Under the pieces are notes generated by a model, which worked only from the letters and a program-made list of their open reading frames with translations, was not told the origin of the DNA and ran no database searches. Shown one piece after another: positions 1 to 9,539 of a stretch of DNA of 64,000 nt (its first letter is position 1; every line of letters begins with the position of its first letter). Made by a program: the position numbers and the translations under genes. Source of the DNA: Natrialba magadii ATCC 43099 (GTDB taxonomy: Archaea; Halobacteriota; Halobacteria; Halobacteriales; Natrialbaceae); the NCBI RefSeq assembly GCF_000025625.1, contig NC_013922.1, positions 124,001 to 188,000 of the forward strand. Reading direction: 5' to 3'.

Positions 1-945
1 CCCGGTGATTGGTTTACCAATCTCCAGTCGAATCCGGAGAATCACGGAATCGATCAAATCGGTGCCTTCTCCGAATGGCAGTATCGGGCCGTTGAAGAGG
101 ACCTGTTAGAACCGATTCCTATCGATATGATGCCGAACGTAGAGATTCCCGACCAGTACCTCGACGTCCACCGGGAGCAGTTCTGGAGCGACGACGGTGC
201 AGGTGGACTCTACGGTATCCCTCACTCAATCGTGATCAGCCCGATCGTCATGTACAACACGGAGGAATTGCAGGACCCAGGCGAATCGATCGACATCCTC
301 TGGGACGAGGAGTTTGCCGACGAAATCTCCATGATCGCTCACCAACCAGCGATCCTCTGTGAGGCTGGTGCACTTTACACCGGTCAGGATCCGACCGATC
401 CGGACGATTTCGAAGAGATTCAGGAGGTACTCGAACAACAGCGCGACCTCGTGTTCACCTACGCCGATGACCACCAGACACAGATGCAACTCGTGATGAG
501 CGGTGATGCAACGCTCGGTTCACACATGGACGGCCGAGCGTTCAGGGCGATATACAACCATGGCGGTGACGTCGACTGGTTTATTCCGGAGGAGGGTGCG
601 ACCTGGGGGACGGATACGCTCGTTATCCCGAAAAACGCGCCAAACCCGGTTACGAGCACGATGTATCTGGACTACCTCTTCAGCGACGAAGGGATGGAGC
701 AGCTGATCGACACGTCCCTGTATCGTCCACCGGTTGCCAACGACGAATTCACTGACGGTGAACTCGGAGAGATAATTCGCGAAAACTGGACCGACGAGTG
801 GGAGAAAGAAGGCGATGCCGAGGACTTCATCGACGACCTCGTGTTGACAGAAGAAACAATGGACAATCTGTACCACAACTGGCCCCGTTCAGACGAAGTC
901 ATCGAGCGATACGACGAGATCTGGACGGCAGTTACCGCGGGATAA
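1..945 (+). CDS. ABC transporter substrate-binding protein, PotD-like (5' partial)
   Basis: This is the last 314 residues of a periplasmic-type binding protein for a spermidine/putrescine-class importer; the open frame runs from base 1, so the Tat signal and N-lobe lie outside the window. It aligns along its whole length with the proteins at 3961-5154 and 6330-7523, sharing motifs such as DWFTN, LEPIP, ILWDEE, CEAGALYTGQDP and DVDWFIPEEG. The ATPase gene starts 38 bases downstream, so it probably heads the operon. The substrate cannot be read from sequence; polyamine is the family default, but other small organic cations or sulfonates are possible. Confidence 0.9.
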   Translation, partial: PGDWFTNLQSNPENHGIDQIGAFSEWQYRAVEEDLLEPIPIDMMPNVEIPDQYLDVHREQFWSDDGAGGLYGIPHSIVISPIVMYNTEELQDPGESIDILWDEEFADEISMIAHQPAILCEAGALYTGQDPTDPDDFEEIQEVLEQQRDLVFTYADDHQTQMQLVMSGDATLGSHMDGRAFRAIYNHGGDVDWFIPEEGATWGTDTLVIPKNAPNPVTSTMYLDYLFSDEGMEQLIDTSLYRPPVANDEFTDGELGEIIRENWTDEWEKEGDAEDFIDDLVLTEETMDNLYHNWPRSDEVIERYDEIWTAVTAG

Positions 946-983
946 ACATTAATGCCCCACGACAACAAATAGCAAAGAGAGCC

Positions 984-2084
984 ATGTCAATTGTATCAAT
1001 TCAAGACCTACGGAAGGAATTTGGCGACGTTATCGCCGTCGAGGGTGCCAACTTCGACATCGAAGAGGGTGAGTTCGTCTCTGTCCTGGGACCGAGCGGT
1101 TCAGGCAAGTCGACGATTCTTCGAATGATCGCCGGATTCGAGTCGCCGACGAGTGGTTCGATCGAGATTCTCGGAGATGATGTCGTCGGGATGGCACCGT
1201 TCGAACGTGAAGTGAACATGGTGTTCCAGGATCTGGCGCTGTTTCCCCACCTGACAGTTTCTGAGAACATCAGATACGGGCTGCAACAGCGAGGTGTCCC
1301 AAAGGACGAACAGCAGCGTCGAACCACGGAGATGCTCGAAATCGTCGACCTCGTGGGCTACGACGATCGAAATATCGACCAGTTGAGCGGCGGGGAGCAA
1401 CAACGTGTTGCGCTCGCGAGGGCACTGGTCAACGAACCGAGTGTCGTGTTGTTCGACGAGCCGCTTGCCTCGCTCGACCGCAAACTCCGCCAGCGGATGC
1501 AGTTCGAACTCCAGCAGATCCAGGAGGAGACCGGCATTACGTTCCTGTACGTGACCCACGACCAGGAAGTGGCGATGTCGGTCTCCGACCGCATGGTCGT
1601 CCTGAACGAAGGACAAATCGAGCAGATCGGAACGCCCGAAGAGATCTACCGCGATCCAGAATCGCAGTTCGTTGCGCAGTTCATCGGCGACCTGAACTCG
1701 GTGTACTCAGAAGTTGTCGCAATGGACGACGATGCGGTCGAAGTGCAACTAAACGGGCGACCGATTCAGGTGCCAGTAACTGAAACGGAGGACGTCGCAC
1801 CCGACGTCGAGACGGTCGACATCGGCGTTCGACCGCAGAACGTCCAGCTGCAGCAAGCCTCCTCGACTGGAGACGGAACCGCGTTCGAGGTGGGCGGGAC
1901 AGTGAGAAATCGGATGTACCGTGGAGACAACATCGCATATATCGTCGACACGGAGGACGAAGAGTTCCTCGTGATTGAACAACAGGAACACGAGACAGGA
2001 TCCGAGTTCAGTATCGGGGAGGATGTCTACGTGCAGTGGAAGACCGACGACTGTCTCATATTCCCTGGAAAGGAGGCTGTGTAG
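984..2084 (+). CDS. potA: ABC transporter ATP-binding protein, PotA family
   Basis: This 366-residue ATPase should power the importer encoded around it. It has a Walker A GPSGSGKST at residues 36-44, a Q-loop (MVFQDLALFPHL), the signature LSGGEQQR, a Walker B VVLFDEPLASLD and an H-loop THDQ. A C-terminal TOBE-like region follows from about residue 240. The open frame extends upstream to 798, but ATG 984 is chosen because homology begins there and the longer version would overlap the binding-protein gene in another frame. The stop is one base before the permease ATG. Confidence 0.93.
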   Translation: MSIVSIQDLRKEFGDVIAVEGANFDIEEGEFVSVLGPSGSGKSTILRMIAGFESPTSGSIEILGDDVVGMAPFEREVNMVFQDLALFPHLTVSENIRYGLQQRGVPKDEQQRRTTEMLEIVDLVGYDDRNIDQLSGGEQQRVALARALVNEPSVVLFDEPLASLDRKLRQRMQFELQQIQEETGITFLYVTHDQEVAMSVSDRMVVLNEGQIEQIGTPEEIYRDPESQFVAQFIGDLNSVYSEVVAMDDDAVEVQLNGRPIQVPVTETEDVAPDVETVDIGVRPQNVQLQQASSTGDGTAFEVGGTVRNRMYRGDNIAYIVDTEDEEFLVIEQQEHETGSEFSIGEDVYVQWKTDDCLIFPGKEAV

Positions 2085-2085
2085 G

Positions 2086-3006
2086 ATGGCAACAAAAACC
2101 GAACAGTCGACGATAAACGAATACTCGCAGTCGGTCCTCAAGTACATCCGTGACCGACCACGGCTGCGAGTGTTGTTACTGGTGGGACCGACGGTCGGGC
2201 TCCTGGTGGCGTTCGTCATCGTCCCAGTGCTAATCATGCTCTGGTATGCGTTCCTCACTGGGCTGCCGCCGGCCGACTACACACTGGAGAACTTCGCCCG
2301 GATCTTCGATCCGCTCTACCTCGGGATCATCTGGGATACGTTCCTGATCGCCACGGGGACGACAATTTTCACCGTGGCGCTCGGCTACACGCTTGCGTAC
2401 AGTATGGTCCGATTCTCCACAAAGACGACGGTACTGCTGTTGCTCGTCATTCTTCCGTTCTGGACCAACTACATCGTTCGCATGTATGCCTGGATCAACA
2501 TCCTGCAAGCGGATGGTGTTCTCAACTGGGCGTTGAATAGCGTCGGCATCGTCGAGGGTTCCCAGCGATTCATGTTCTCGCATGAGGCTGTGCTCGTCGG
2601 ACTGATATACGTCTGGCTGCCACTGGCGGTCCTGCCGTTCTACGCGTCGATAAAGACGATGGACGAGGACCTCATCGAAGCAGCGAAAGACCTCGGTGCC
2701 GGGCCGCTAAAGGCGTTCTTCACCGTCACGCTGCCGATGACAAAGAACGGTATCTACGCTGGCCTGATTCTGGTCGCTGTGCCGGCGTTCGGTGCGTTCG
2801 TTACCCCGGCACTGCTGGGTGGAACGGGATCGGTGATGATCGGTATGGTGATCGATAACCAGTTCAACCAGGCTTTCAACTGGAACTTCGGTGCGGCACT
2901 CGGTGTGTTCCTCACGCTCGTCGTGCTCGCATCACTGCTGCTCGCCGTACTCGCTGGTGTTGAAGACAAGATCCTGAAACGCCCCGAAACTGAAGGTGAG
3001 ACATAA
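2086..3006 (+). CDS. potB: ABC transporter permease, PotB family
   Basis: This 306-residue inner-membrane permease has about six hydrophobic helices and the EAA cytoplasmic loop (EAAKDLGAGPLKAFFTVTLP), which docks on the ATPase. The start at 2086 follows a GGAGG-type ribosome site inside the end of the ATPase gene (about 2070-2075), and the stop overlaps the next ATG by one base. It should form the PotB half of a PotB-PotC channel. The longer open frame from 1975 is rejected because it lies inside the ATPase gene. Confidence 0.92.
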   Translation: MATKTEQSTINEYSQSVLKYIRDRPRLRVLLLVGPTVGLLVAFVIVPVLIMLWYAFLTGLPPADYTLENFARIFDPLYLGIIWDTFLIATGTTIFTVALGYTLAYSMVRFSTKTTVLLLLVILPFWTNYIVRMYAWINILQADGVLNWALNSVGIVEGSQRFMFSHEAVLVGLIYVWLPLAVLPFYASIKTMDEDLIEAAKDLGAGPLKAFFTVTLPMTKNGIYAGLILVAVPAFGAFVTPALLGGTGSVMIGMVIDNQFNQAFNWNFGAALGVFLTLVVLASLLLAVLAGVEDKILKRPETEGET

Positions 3007-3833
3007 TGAATATTAACACTGTGATCGGTCCAGTCGAACGGTTCCTCGAAGACCACGGGAAGCGGGTCGGATTCCTCATCTTGCTCCCGCTGTTCCTGTT
3101 CCTGTGGCTCCCGATCATCGTCGTTGCGTTCATGTCGTTTGCAGATAGTGTGTTGGTCTTCCCACCGGAGAATTTCACGCTCGAGTTCTACCATATCTTC
3201 CTCGATAACAGCCAGGCGTGGTCGGCGATCTTCACCTCGCTACAGGTGAGTCTCGTTGCGACGCCGATCGCCGTCGCGTTGGCGATCATGTACTCGTACG
3301 CGTTCTCCAAGTACGACTTCCCGGGGAAGGGCGTGATCACAGTCCTCATCGCCTTCCCACTGGTCGTTCCGCTGATCGTCGTCGGTATCGCACTGACACT
3401 GTTGTTCGGTATGTTCGGCGGCACCGGCTCGTACTGGGAGGTCGTTATCGCACACGTCGTTCGTATCCTGCCGTTCGCGGCGCTCATTATCCTCCCGTCG
3501 TTCCTCTCGTTCGATACGACACTGGAGGAAGCATCGAAGGATCTCGGAGCGAACTCGATTACGACGTTCCGTCGGGTGACACTGCCCAATATTCTGCCGG
3601 GGGTCATCGCCGGCGGCTTGCTCGCGTTTACGATGTCGTTCAACGAGTTCGTCTACACGTACTTCGTCCGCGGTACCGGTATGGAGACGCTTCCGGTGTA
3701 CCTCTGGGGTCGAATCGAACACACCATGTCACCAGAAATCAACGTCATCAGTATTGTGTTCCTGGCGGTCGCATTGCTCATGGTTGCAGTGGCAGTCCTG
3801 ATTACCGACGTCGAACGGATTGCGATCCGCTAG
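3006..3833 (+). CDS. potC: ABC transporter permease, PotC family
   Basis: This 275-residue permease has about six membrane helices and the second EAA motif (LEEASKDLGANSITTFRRVT). It overlaps the upstream permease by one base (TAATG), which indicates translational coupling and equal dosage of the two channel halves. No second ATPase or permease accompanies the two further binding-protein genes downstream, so this channel probably serves all three binding proteins. Confidence 0.92.
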   Translation: MNINTVIGPVERFLEDHGKRVGFLILLPLFLFLWLPIIVVAFMSFADSVLVFPPENFTLEFYHIFLDNSQAWSAIFTSLQVSLVATPIAVALAIMYSYAFSKYDFPGKGVITVLIAFPLVVPLIVVGIALTLLFGMFGGTGSYWEVVIAHVVRILPFAALIILPSFLSFDTTLEEASKDLGANSITTFRRVTLPNILPGVIAGGLLAFTMSFNEFVYTYFVRGTGMETLPVYLWGRIEHTMSPEINVISIVFLAVALLMVAVAVLITDVERIAIR

Positions 3834-3841
3834 CAGCGGTC

Positions 3842-3855
3842 TCCTCTTTTTTCGG
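3842..3855 (+). terminator. T-rich archaeal terminator after the permease operon
   Basis: A C/T-rich run with six consecutive T residues (3847-3852) follows the permease stop by 14 bases. Archaeal RNA polymerase terminates on such T tracts without a hairpin. The next gene has its own 127-base leader region, consistent with a separate transcript. Confidence 0.4.
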
Positions 3856-3960
3856 CTCGACGATCCTCTTTCATCACTCCTGGTATGTACTTACGGAGTG
3901 AGTGTCATTCTCACCCGAATGCTTAACTGATGATGGGAGAAACGTAGTCATGGTTACAGC

Positions 3961-5154
3961 ATGGTACACCGACGGAACGTACTGAAAGGAGCTGGGGCGA
4001 TCAGTGTCGCGGGTATGGCCGGTTGTCTCGGGGGAGACGATGGAGAGTATACGAGACCGGTGGAGATCGATTTCGACGACTGGCCACCGGAGGAGTACGG
4101 CGACAGCCTTCACGCCTGGAACTGGTACGGTGAGTGGAACGAGTGGGGGGCAGAGAATTTCGCCGAGGAGTACGATCTCAGCAGTTACGAGACAGAGGTG
4201 TACGCAACGCCATCGGACTGGTTTACGAATATCCAGGCAAATCCTGACAATCACGGGATTGATCACGTCGGACTCAGCACCGAGTGGATTCACCGCGTGA
4301 ATCAAGAAGATGCCCTCGAGCCGATCCCGGTCGACGAGTTACCGAACGTCGACGTGGCCGACCAGTATATGGATCTCCACCGGGAACACTTCGGGAGCGA
4401 CGACGGCGTCGGCGGCGTGTATGCCGTCCCGCATGCCATCGTGCTCGGTCCGGTCGTGGTGTACAATACGAACGAAATCCAGGACCCGCCGGAGTCGATC
4501 GACATCCTCTGGGACGAGGAGTACGCTGATGAAATTTCGATGATGGCACACCTCAGCGGCTTCCTCTGTGAAGCCGGAGCCCTCTATACCGGCCAGGATC
4601 CGAACGATCCGGACGACTTCGAAGAGATCCGGGAGGTACTCGAGCAACAGCGCGATCTCGTCTTCAACTACGCCGACGAACACGAAACACAGATGCAGTT
4701 GCTCATGAGCGGCGACGCGTCTCTCGGCACGCATACCGATGGCCGGGCGTTCAGGGCAATGTACAACCACGGCGCCGACGTCGACTGGTTTATCCCCGAG
4801 GAAGGGACCGTTGTCGGTCCAAACGAAGTCGCGATTCCGACAGGTGGTCCGAATCCAATCACGAGCACGATGTACACGGACTACCTGTTCACAGACGAGG
4901 GCATGGAGAAACTCGTCGAGACGACCGTCTATCGGCCGCCGATGGAGAACGAAGCGTTCACCGACGGCGAGTTCGGCGATACCATTCGCGACAAGTGGGA
5001 CGACGAGTGGGAGAAAGAAGGCGATGCCGAGGACTTTATCGACGACCTCGTCATCACTGAAGACGAACTCGAGCGCTCCTATGATGCCTGGCCACGGTCG
5101 GACGACGTCATCGAACGGTACGATGAAATCTGGACGGAGATCACGACGGGCTAA
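3961..5154 (+). CDS. Tat lipoprotein ABC substrate-binding protein, PotD-like (copy 2)
   Basis: This 397-residue extracellular binding protein starts with MVHRRNVLKG, a twin-arginine signal, and has a lipobox ending at Cys22 (GMAGC). It should be exported folded by Tat and anchored by a lipid on that Cys. The mature part begins with an acidic Gly/Asp spacer and matches the other two copies closely, including WNWYGEWNEWGA and GRAFRAMYNHG. It stands alone between T-rich sequence and a 1.2-kb spacer. Differences cluster in short patches such as the segment after WFIPEEG, so the copies may differ in ligand preference or in when they are expressed. Confidence 0.92.
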   Translation: MVHRRNVLKGAGAISVAGMAGCLGGDDGEYTRPVEIDFDDWPPEEYGDSLHAWNWYGEWNEWGAENFAEEYDLSSYETEVYATPSDWFTNIQANPDNHGIDHVGLSTEWIHRVNQEDALEPIPVDELPNVDVADQYMDLHREHFGSDDGVGGVYAVPHAIVLGPVVVYNTNEIQDPPESIDILWDEEYADEISMMAHLSGFLCEAGALYTGQDPNDPDDFEEIREVLEQQRDLVFNYADEHETQMQLLMSGDASLGTHTDGRAFRAMYNHGADVDWFIPEEGTVVGPNEVAIPTGGPNPITSTMYTDYLFTDEGMEKLVETTVYRPPMENEAFTDGEFGDTIRDKWDDEWEKEGDAEDFIDDLVITEDELERSYDAWPRSDDVIERYDEIWTEITTG

Positions 5155-6329
5155 TGAAATCCCGGGCTGGAACCACGATAAAACACCACCGCCTCACAGC
5201 AGCCACGACCGGAGAGTGTTCTCCCACCCAACGGAGCCTTCCCACTACTCCGCCAGGGGCCGACGGAATCGAACACGTGACGCTGCGTTTTCGAGCGAGT
5301 TGGTCAGACATGTCGGTTACAGCTCTTCGTGCGGTCCCTCGGGAATCGTTCGGAGGCGCTCCTCTCAGCAGTCCGTCTCGAGTGCCACCCATAGTTGACC
5401 GGCAGTAGAGTGAACTTCTGAATGGTATTCAAGCTGAATGCTTCGCTGACAACTCACAAAGTAGATGTATCGGTAGCGCGGTTCGTTCCCCCGTCTGTGT
5501 CTCGAAGTCGGATCCCGTGAATAGAGCGGGCAGCTTCGAACGATAGTGTAGCATCAGTGAAAAACACGGTCGCATCGGCGTTGGGTTTCTCTTGCAGTCC
5601 CGTACAGAGCGCCGTGAGATGTGCAGTTATTCGCGCCAAATGATGCTGATTATTCGCATTTGGATCGGTTCCAGCGTCCAACAGTAACGCCAATTGTCGA
5701 ATTGGATCACGGCTTCGTCGACCACGCTGTGACTCGATCGTTTGTTCGTCATCAGTTGTGGCTCCGTTTCGCATCCAGCACTGAGTGATCGAATACGCCA
5801 CTCGATGCCGAGCTTTCTATGAGAAAAACAGTATGTGGATCTGGTAGTTTGTTGGACGGAGCTGGATGACCGTCTCGGTTTGATCGACGTTGGTTCTCAC
5901 TCTCCACACTTTCTTGTGCCTCTCTCCTCCCCTCCGAAAGGCGGGTACATTCGGGTATGGAAACCGTGATACTACCGCCTCGTTCCTTCAGGGTCCAGCC
6001 GAACGGCGAGGGATGAACGGCAGGTCGTCGTTTACTGGCAGATGTCAATCTATCCACGTAGTGCGGCTCCAGATGTGGGGAATTATATGGTTATTGTTAC
6101 TCATACGCCACTTTAGACTGCAGTCCTATTCCCGCCGGATACGTGGTTATGACTGTCTGCTGTCGACTCGACGACGCAAGAAAGCTATTGGTTATAGCCT
6201 TCAGTGTCAGACATCCGACTATGACTGTATTCGTATTCTGTATACGACACCTTGACTTCACCCATGTACTATGGTAACATTCACCTCAATTCTAAATAGA
6301 TGCACCGAAAACCACCGATGTGGATACCC
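5155..6329. other. 1.2-kb intergenic region, mostly without recognisable genes
   Basis: This spacer separates binding-protein copies 2 and 3. Several overlapping open frames exist, but none has recognisable motifs. The most gene-like is 5454-5801 on the minus strand (listed separately). The last 150 bases before copy 3 are AT-rich (around 6205-6300) and are the natural place for its promoter. Confidence 0.5.
5454..5801 (-). CDS. hypothetical protein, possibly a gene remnant
   Basis: This 115-residue frame reads RQLALLLDAGTDPNANNQHH, then an amphipathic helix-like stretch and FFTDATLSFEAARSIHGIRL near the end, which has a protein-like composition. No family is recognised and no partner gene adjoins it. 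It lies in a region otherwise free of genes and may be the tail of a decayed gene or a chance frame. Confidence 0.3.
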   Translation of the reverse strand: MAYSITQCWMRNGATTDDEQTIESQRGRRSRDPIRQLALLLDAGTDPNANNQHHLARITAHLTALCTGLQEKPNADATVFFTDATLSFEAARSIHGIRLRDTDGGTNRATDTSTL

Positions 6330-7523
6330 ATGGTACATCGACGCAACATACTCAAAGGTGCAGCAGGGGTTGGGTTAGCTAGCCTTGCCGGTTGCCTCGG
6401 CGGGGACAACGGCGGTGTAGACACTCGCCCGATCGAAATCGACTTCGACGACTGGCCGCCGGAGGAGTACGGCGACAGCCTTCACGCCTGGAACTGGTAC
6501 GCCGAGTGGAACGAGTGGGGTGCCGAGGCGTTCGCCGAGGAGTACGACCTGAACAACTTCGAAACAGAGGCGTACTCGACGCCAGCGGACTGGTTCACGA
6601 ACATCGAAGCGAACCCGGAGGGCCACGACATCGACAACGTCGGCCTCAGCACGAACTGGATCCACGAGGCGAACGAGCAGGATATGCTGGAACCGATTCC
6701 GGTCGACGAGATGCCGAACGTCGACGTCATCGACGACTATTTCGACCTCCACCGGGAGGAGTTCTGGAGCGACGAAGGAGTCGGCGGCGTGTACGGCGTT
6801 CCCCACTCGATCGTGCTCGGGCCGGTCGTGGTGTACAACACCAACGAAATCGAGGACCCCACGGAATCGATCGAGATCCTCTGGGATGAGGAGTATGCCG
6901 ACGAGATGTCGATCTTCGCCCACCAAGCGGGGTTCTTCTGTGAACTCGGTGCCCTCTACACCGGCCAGGACCCGAACGACCCCGACGACTTCGAGGAGAT
7001 ACAGGAGGTACTCGAGCAACAGCGTGATCTCGTGTTCAACTACGGCGACGAACACGAAACGCAGATGCAGTTGCTCATGAGCGGCGATGCAGCCATCGGG
7101 ACGCACACGGACGGTCGAGCGTTCAGGGCGATGTACGACCACGACGGCGACGTCGACTGGTTCATTCCCGAGGAGGGATCGGTTATCTCGCCGAACGAAC
7201 TCGCGATTCCGAAACATGCCCCACACCCCGTCGTCAGCACCATGTTCACCGACTTCATGTTCCGAGATGAAAGTCTGGAGAAGATGGTCGAGACGACGGT
7301 GTACCGCCCACCGCTGGAAAACGAGGAGTTTACCGACGGCGAACTCGGCCAGGCGATTCGCGAGAACTGGGACGACTGGGGCAAAACCGGCGACCCGGAG
7401 GACTTCATCGATGATCTCGTGATCACCGATGACGAGATGGATCGCCTCCACCCCAACTGGCCCCGTTCGGACGAGGTTATCGAACGGTACGACGAGATCT
7501 GGACCGCGGTTACCGCGGGGTGA
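6330..7523 (+). CDS. Tat lipoprotein ABC substrate-binding protein, PotD-like (copy 3)
   Basis: This 397-residue protein has the same length and layout as copy 2: MVHRRNILKG twin-arginine signal, lipobox Cys22 (SLAGC), acidic spacer, then a bilobed binding domain. The frame extends ten codons upstream to 6300, but ATG 6330 matches the start of copy 2. It lies 1.2 kb from copy 2 and has no permease of its own. Divergence from copy 2 includes a one-residue deletion near the C-terminus (WDDWGKTG versus WDDEWEKEG) and a changed loop after WFIPEEG, which argues for an older duplication rather than a very recent one. Confidence 0.92.
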   Translation: MVHRRNILKGAAGVGLASLAGCLGGDNGGVDTRPIEIDFDDWPPEEYGDSLHAWNWYAEWNEWGAEAFAEEYDLNNFETEAYSTPADWFTNIEANPEGHDIDNVGLSTNWIHEANEQDMLEPIPVDEMPNVDVIDDYFDLHREEFWSDEGVGGVYGVPHSIVLGPVVVYNTNEIEDPTESIEILWDEEYADEMSIFAHQAGFFCELGALYTGQDPNDPDDFEEIQEVLEQQRDLVFNYGDEHETQMQLLMSGDAAIGTHTDGRAFRAMYDHDGDVDWFIPEEGSVISPNELAIPKHAPHPVVSTMFTDFMFRDESLEKMVETTVYRPPLENEEFTDGELGQAIRENWDDWGKTGDPEDFIDDLVITDDEMDRLHPNWPRSDEVIERYDEIWTAVTAG

Positions 7524-7777
7524 CCCGTCACAGGGTACGCCACTTGGTTGGCCCAGGATAGGCGGTCGTGGAATAACTGTGGCTCGAACTGAACGAGCGA
7601 ACACGACCGTCTCGAGTGACTGCTGCACGCGAGTACGCAGGCGCTCGAACAGACTCGCCCCACTCGGCCATCGCGCAGCGAACGATTGAGGACCGCGGGA
7701 CGCCGGTCAACGGCGACGATGTGTGTCTGTGACATCACTACACTTATACGCATCTCGACGAACGTGGCGGACGAGTA

Positions 7778-8950
7778 ATGCGCTGGCAGTATCGAACGAC
7801 AGTTCTCGTTCTCTGCCTGCTCGCGTTCTTCGTGACCTATTTCGCGCGCATGGCGATCAGCCCGGTCATCCCGTTTATCGTCGAGGACTTCGACGTCTCA
7901 AACACACAGATCGGATTCGCCCTGTCCGGCATGTGGCTCGCCTACGGCCTCTCGCAGTTCCCGAGCGGCGTCCTCGGCGACCGGTACGGGGAGAAACCGG
8001 TGATCCTCCTCGCCGTTGGCGGCACGGCGATCGCGAGCCTGTTGCTGGCGTTCGCACCGGTGTTTCCCGTGTTCGTGCTCTTCGCTGTCCTCCTCGGGTT
8101 GGTCGCTGGGCTTCACTACGCCGTCGCGACGACGCTCCTGTCGCGAACGTACGACGAACTCGGACGCGCGGTGGGAATCCACTCGATCGGCGGTCCGCTC
8201 GCCGGCCTGGTCGCGCCCGTCGCGGCGGCCTGGGTCGGCGTCCGATTTGGCTGGCGGCCAGCAGTCGCGCTCGCGCTCGCCGTCGGCCTCCCTGTCTTCG
8301 CAGTGTTCGCCTGGCGGGTGCGCCAGACCGAGCCACGACGGCCCGACCAGCCGATGCGCGAGCGGTTTGAACCCGGTGCGCTTCTCGAACTCGTCTCGCG
8401 ACCGGCGGTCGCCTTTACGCTCGTGATCGCCATGCTCGGCACGTTCATCGTCCAGGGTCTGCTCACGTTCCTCCCGACGTTTCTGATCGAGTACCACCGC
8501 TACTCGGCGACAGTCGCCAGCGCGGCCTTTTCGGCGTTCTTCGTCGTGCGCGCCGTCGGCCAGTTCCTGCTTGGCGAACTCTCCGATCGATACGGTCGAG
8601 ACCTTGCAATCGGGACGGCGATGCTCGCGGGAACCGTCGGCCTTTTCGGACTGGTAGCCGGCTCGGAACGAGTGGCGATCGGCGTCGGACTCCTGCTGAT
8701 CGGTCTCGGCTCGAGCTTTTTTGCGGCGCTCGATCCGCGATTCCTCGATCAGTTCGATGCCACCGAACAGGGCGCCGGCTTCGGGCTCGTTCGAACGTTC
8801 TACACCGTCATCGGCTCCGCCGGCTCTGTCGGCGTCGGCCTGTTAGCCGACCTGTTCGGCTGGGGACCGTCGTTTCTCGTCCTCGCCGGACTCTTCTCGA
8901 TCACGTTTCTCGCGCTCGTCACGAACTGGGCGTTCGATCTCGGGTACTGA
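7778..8950 (+). CDS. MFS transporter
   Basis: This 390-residue secondary transporter has 12 predicted hydrophobic helices. MFS motif A appears between helices 2 and 3 as GVLGDRYGEK (residues 64-73), and a second copy is in the middle loop (GELSDRYGRD). The N-terminus has an Arg-rich cytosolic start followed directly by helix 1. A TATA-like CTTATAC lies about 35 bases upstream, suggesting a nearly leaderless message. The substrate is unknown. Confidence 0.88.
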   Translation: MRWQYRTTVLVLCLLAFFVTYFARMAISPVIPFIVEDFDVSNTQIGFALSGMWLAYGLSQFPSGVLGDRYGEKPVILLAVGGTAIASLLLAFAPVFPVFVLFAVLLGLVAGLHYAVATTLLSRTYDELGRAVGIHSIGGPLAGLVAPVAAAWVGVRFGWRPAVALALAVGLPVFAVFAWRVRQTEPRRPDQPMRERFEPGALLELVSRPAVAFTLVIAMLGTFIVQGLLTFLPTFLIEYHRYSATVASAAFSAFFVVRAVGQFLLGELSDRYGRDLAIGTAMLAGTVGLFGLVAGSERVAIGVGLLLIGLGSSFFAALDPRFLDQFDATEQGAGFGLVRTFYTVIGSAGSVGVGLLADLFGWGPSFLVLAGLFSITFLALVTNWAFDLGY

Positions 8951-9123
8951 TTTGTGGCACGACGTACTCGCCGAATCCCAGCATGATCTCCGACGGGTGT
9001 GAGTCTGCAGGTGCAGGCACTCGCCCGTCGTCGATGCTCTGCTCTCTCCGTCACGATGCGTTCGCCGACACCAACAAATGTTAACTATCATCATGACATG
9101 TGTTATCATAGGTGGTGGAACGT

Positions 9124-9228
9124 ATGACTCCGTTCGAGTACGTGTTGCTAGGGCTTGCAATCACCCTCCTCATCGGGTACCTGATGGCGATCGTAACCAG
9201 CCGACTCGATCGACGGCGTGCCCACTGA
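9124..9228 (+). CDS. small single-helix membrane protein (34 aa)
   Basis: A 34-codon frame encodes MTPFEYVLLGLAITLLIGYL, then MAIVTSR and a basic tail RLDRRRAH. It is one hydrophobic helix with a positive-inside C-terminus, similar in architecture to KdpF- or CydX-like small subunits. No partner complex is encoded next to it. The high GC and clean helix pattern favour a real gene. Confidence 0.5.
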   Translation: MTPFEYVLLGLAITLLIGYLMAIVTSRLDRRRAH

Positions 9229-9376
9229 GCACCGCTGGATCCAGGGCAACCGAACAGGCTCTGCTAGAATCGGTTTCGGTTGCCATCACTGACGACCGTC
9301 TCGACAGCCGCTGGTACGAATGCTCGAGCGACGATCACGAGTTCGGACGCCGCCCGGGTTGATTTCGACGCGAGTT

Positions 9377-9478
9377 TCACTCCGATTTGACGATGCTCTT
9401 GAGTCGCGCGAGTAGTCCACCGTCTTCCTCGGTGGACGTGGGCTGTTCCGACTCGGTAATCGCCTGCTGTTTCTTCAT
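9377..9478 (-). CDS. small soluble protein (33 aa)
   Basis: A 33-codon frame on the minus strand encodes MKKQQAITESEQPTSTEEDG, followed by GLLARLKSIVKSE, an acidic N-terminal half and a short amphipathic helix. It lies in a gene-poor gap, and its composition is typical for a haloarchaeal small protein. Function is unknown. Confidence 0.45.
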   Translation of the reverse strand: MKKQQAITESEQPTSTEEDGGLLARLKSIVKSE

Positions 9479-9539
9479 GGGCGCGTGTTCTCACTCCACA
9501 TGGAAAAGGGTGTAGCCTCTGTGCTGCGGTGTGGGTCGG

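Noticed and set aside
798-983. Upstream extension of the ABC ATPase frame
   Set aside because: The added residues are Arg-rich and overlap the preceding binding-protein gene; ATPase homology starts at ATG 984.
5752-6255. Overlapping frames on both strands between binding-protein copies 2 and 3
   Set aside because: Composition is not protein-like and no motif was recognised; only 5454-5801 was kept, at low confidence.
6375-7628. 417-codon minus-strand frame opposite binding-protein copy 3
   Set aside because: It mirrors the plus-strand gene, has Val/Arg/His-rich shadow composition and no recognisable motif.
7875-8497. Long minus-strand and alternate frames within the MFS gene
   Set aside because: These are Arg/Ala/Gly-rich shadows typical of high-GC genes; the MFS frame has clear helices and motif A.
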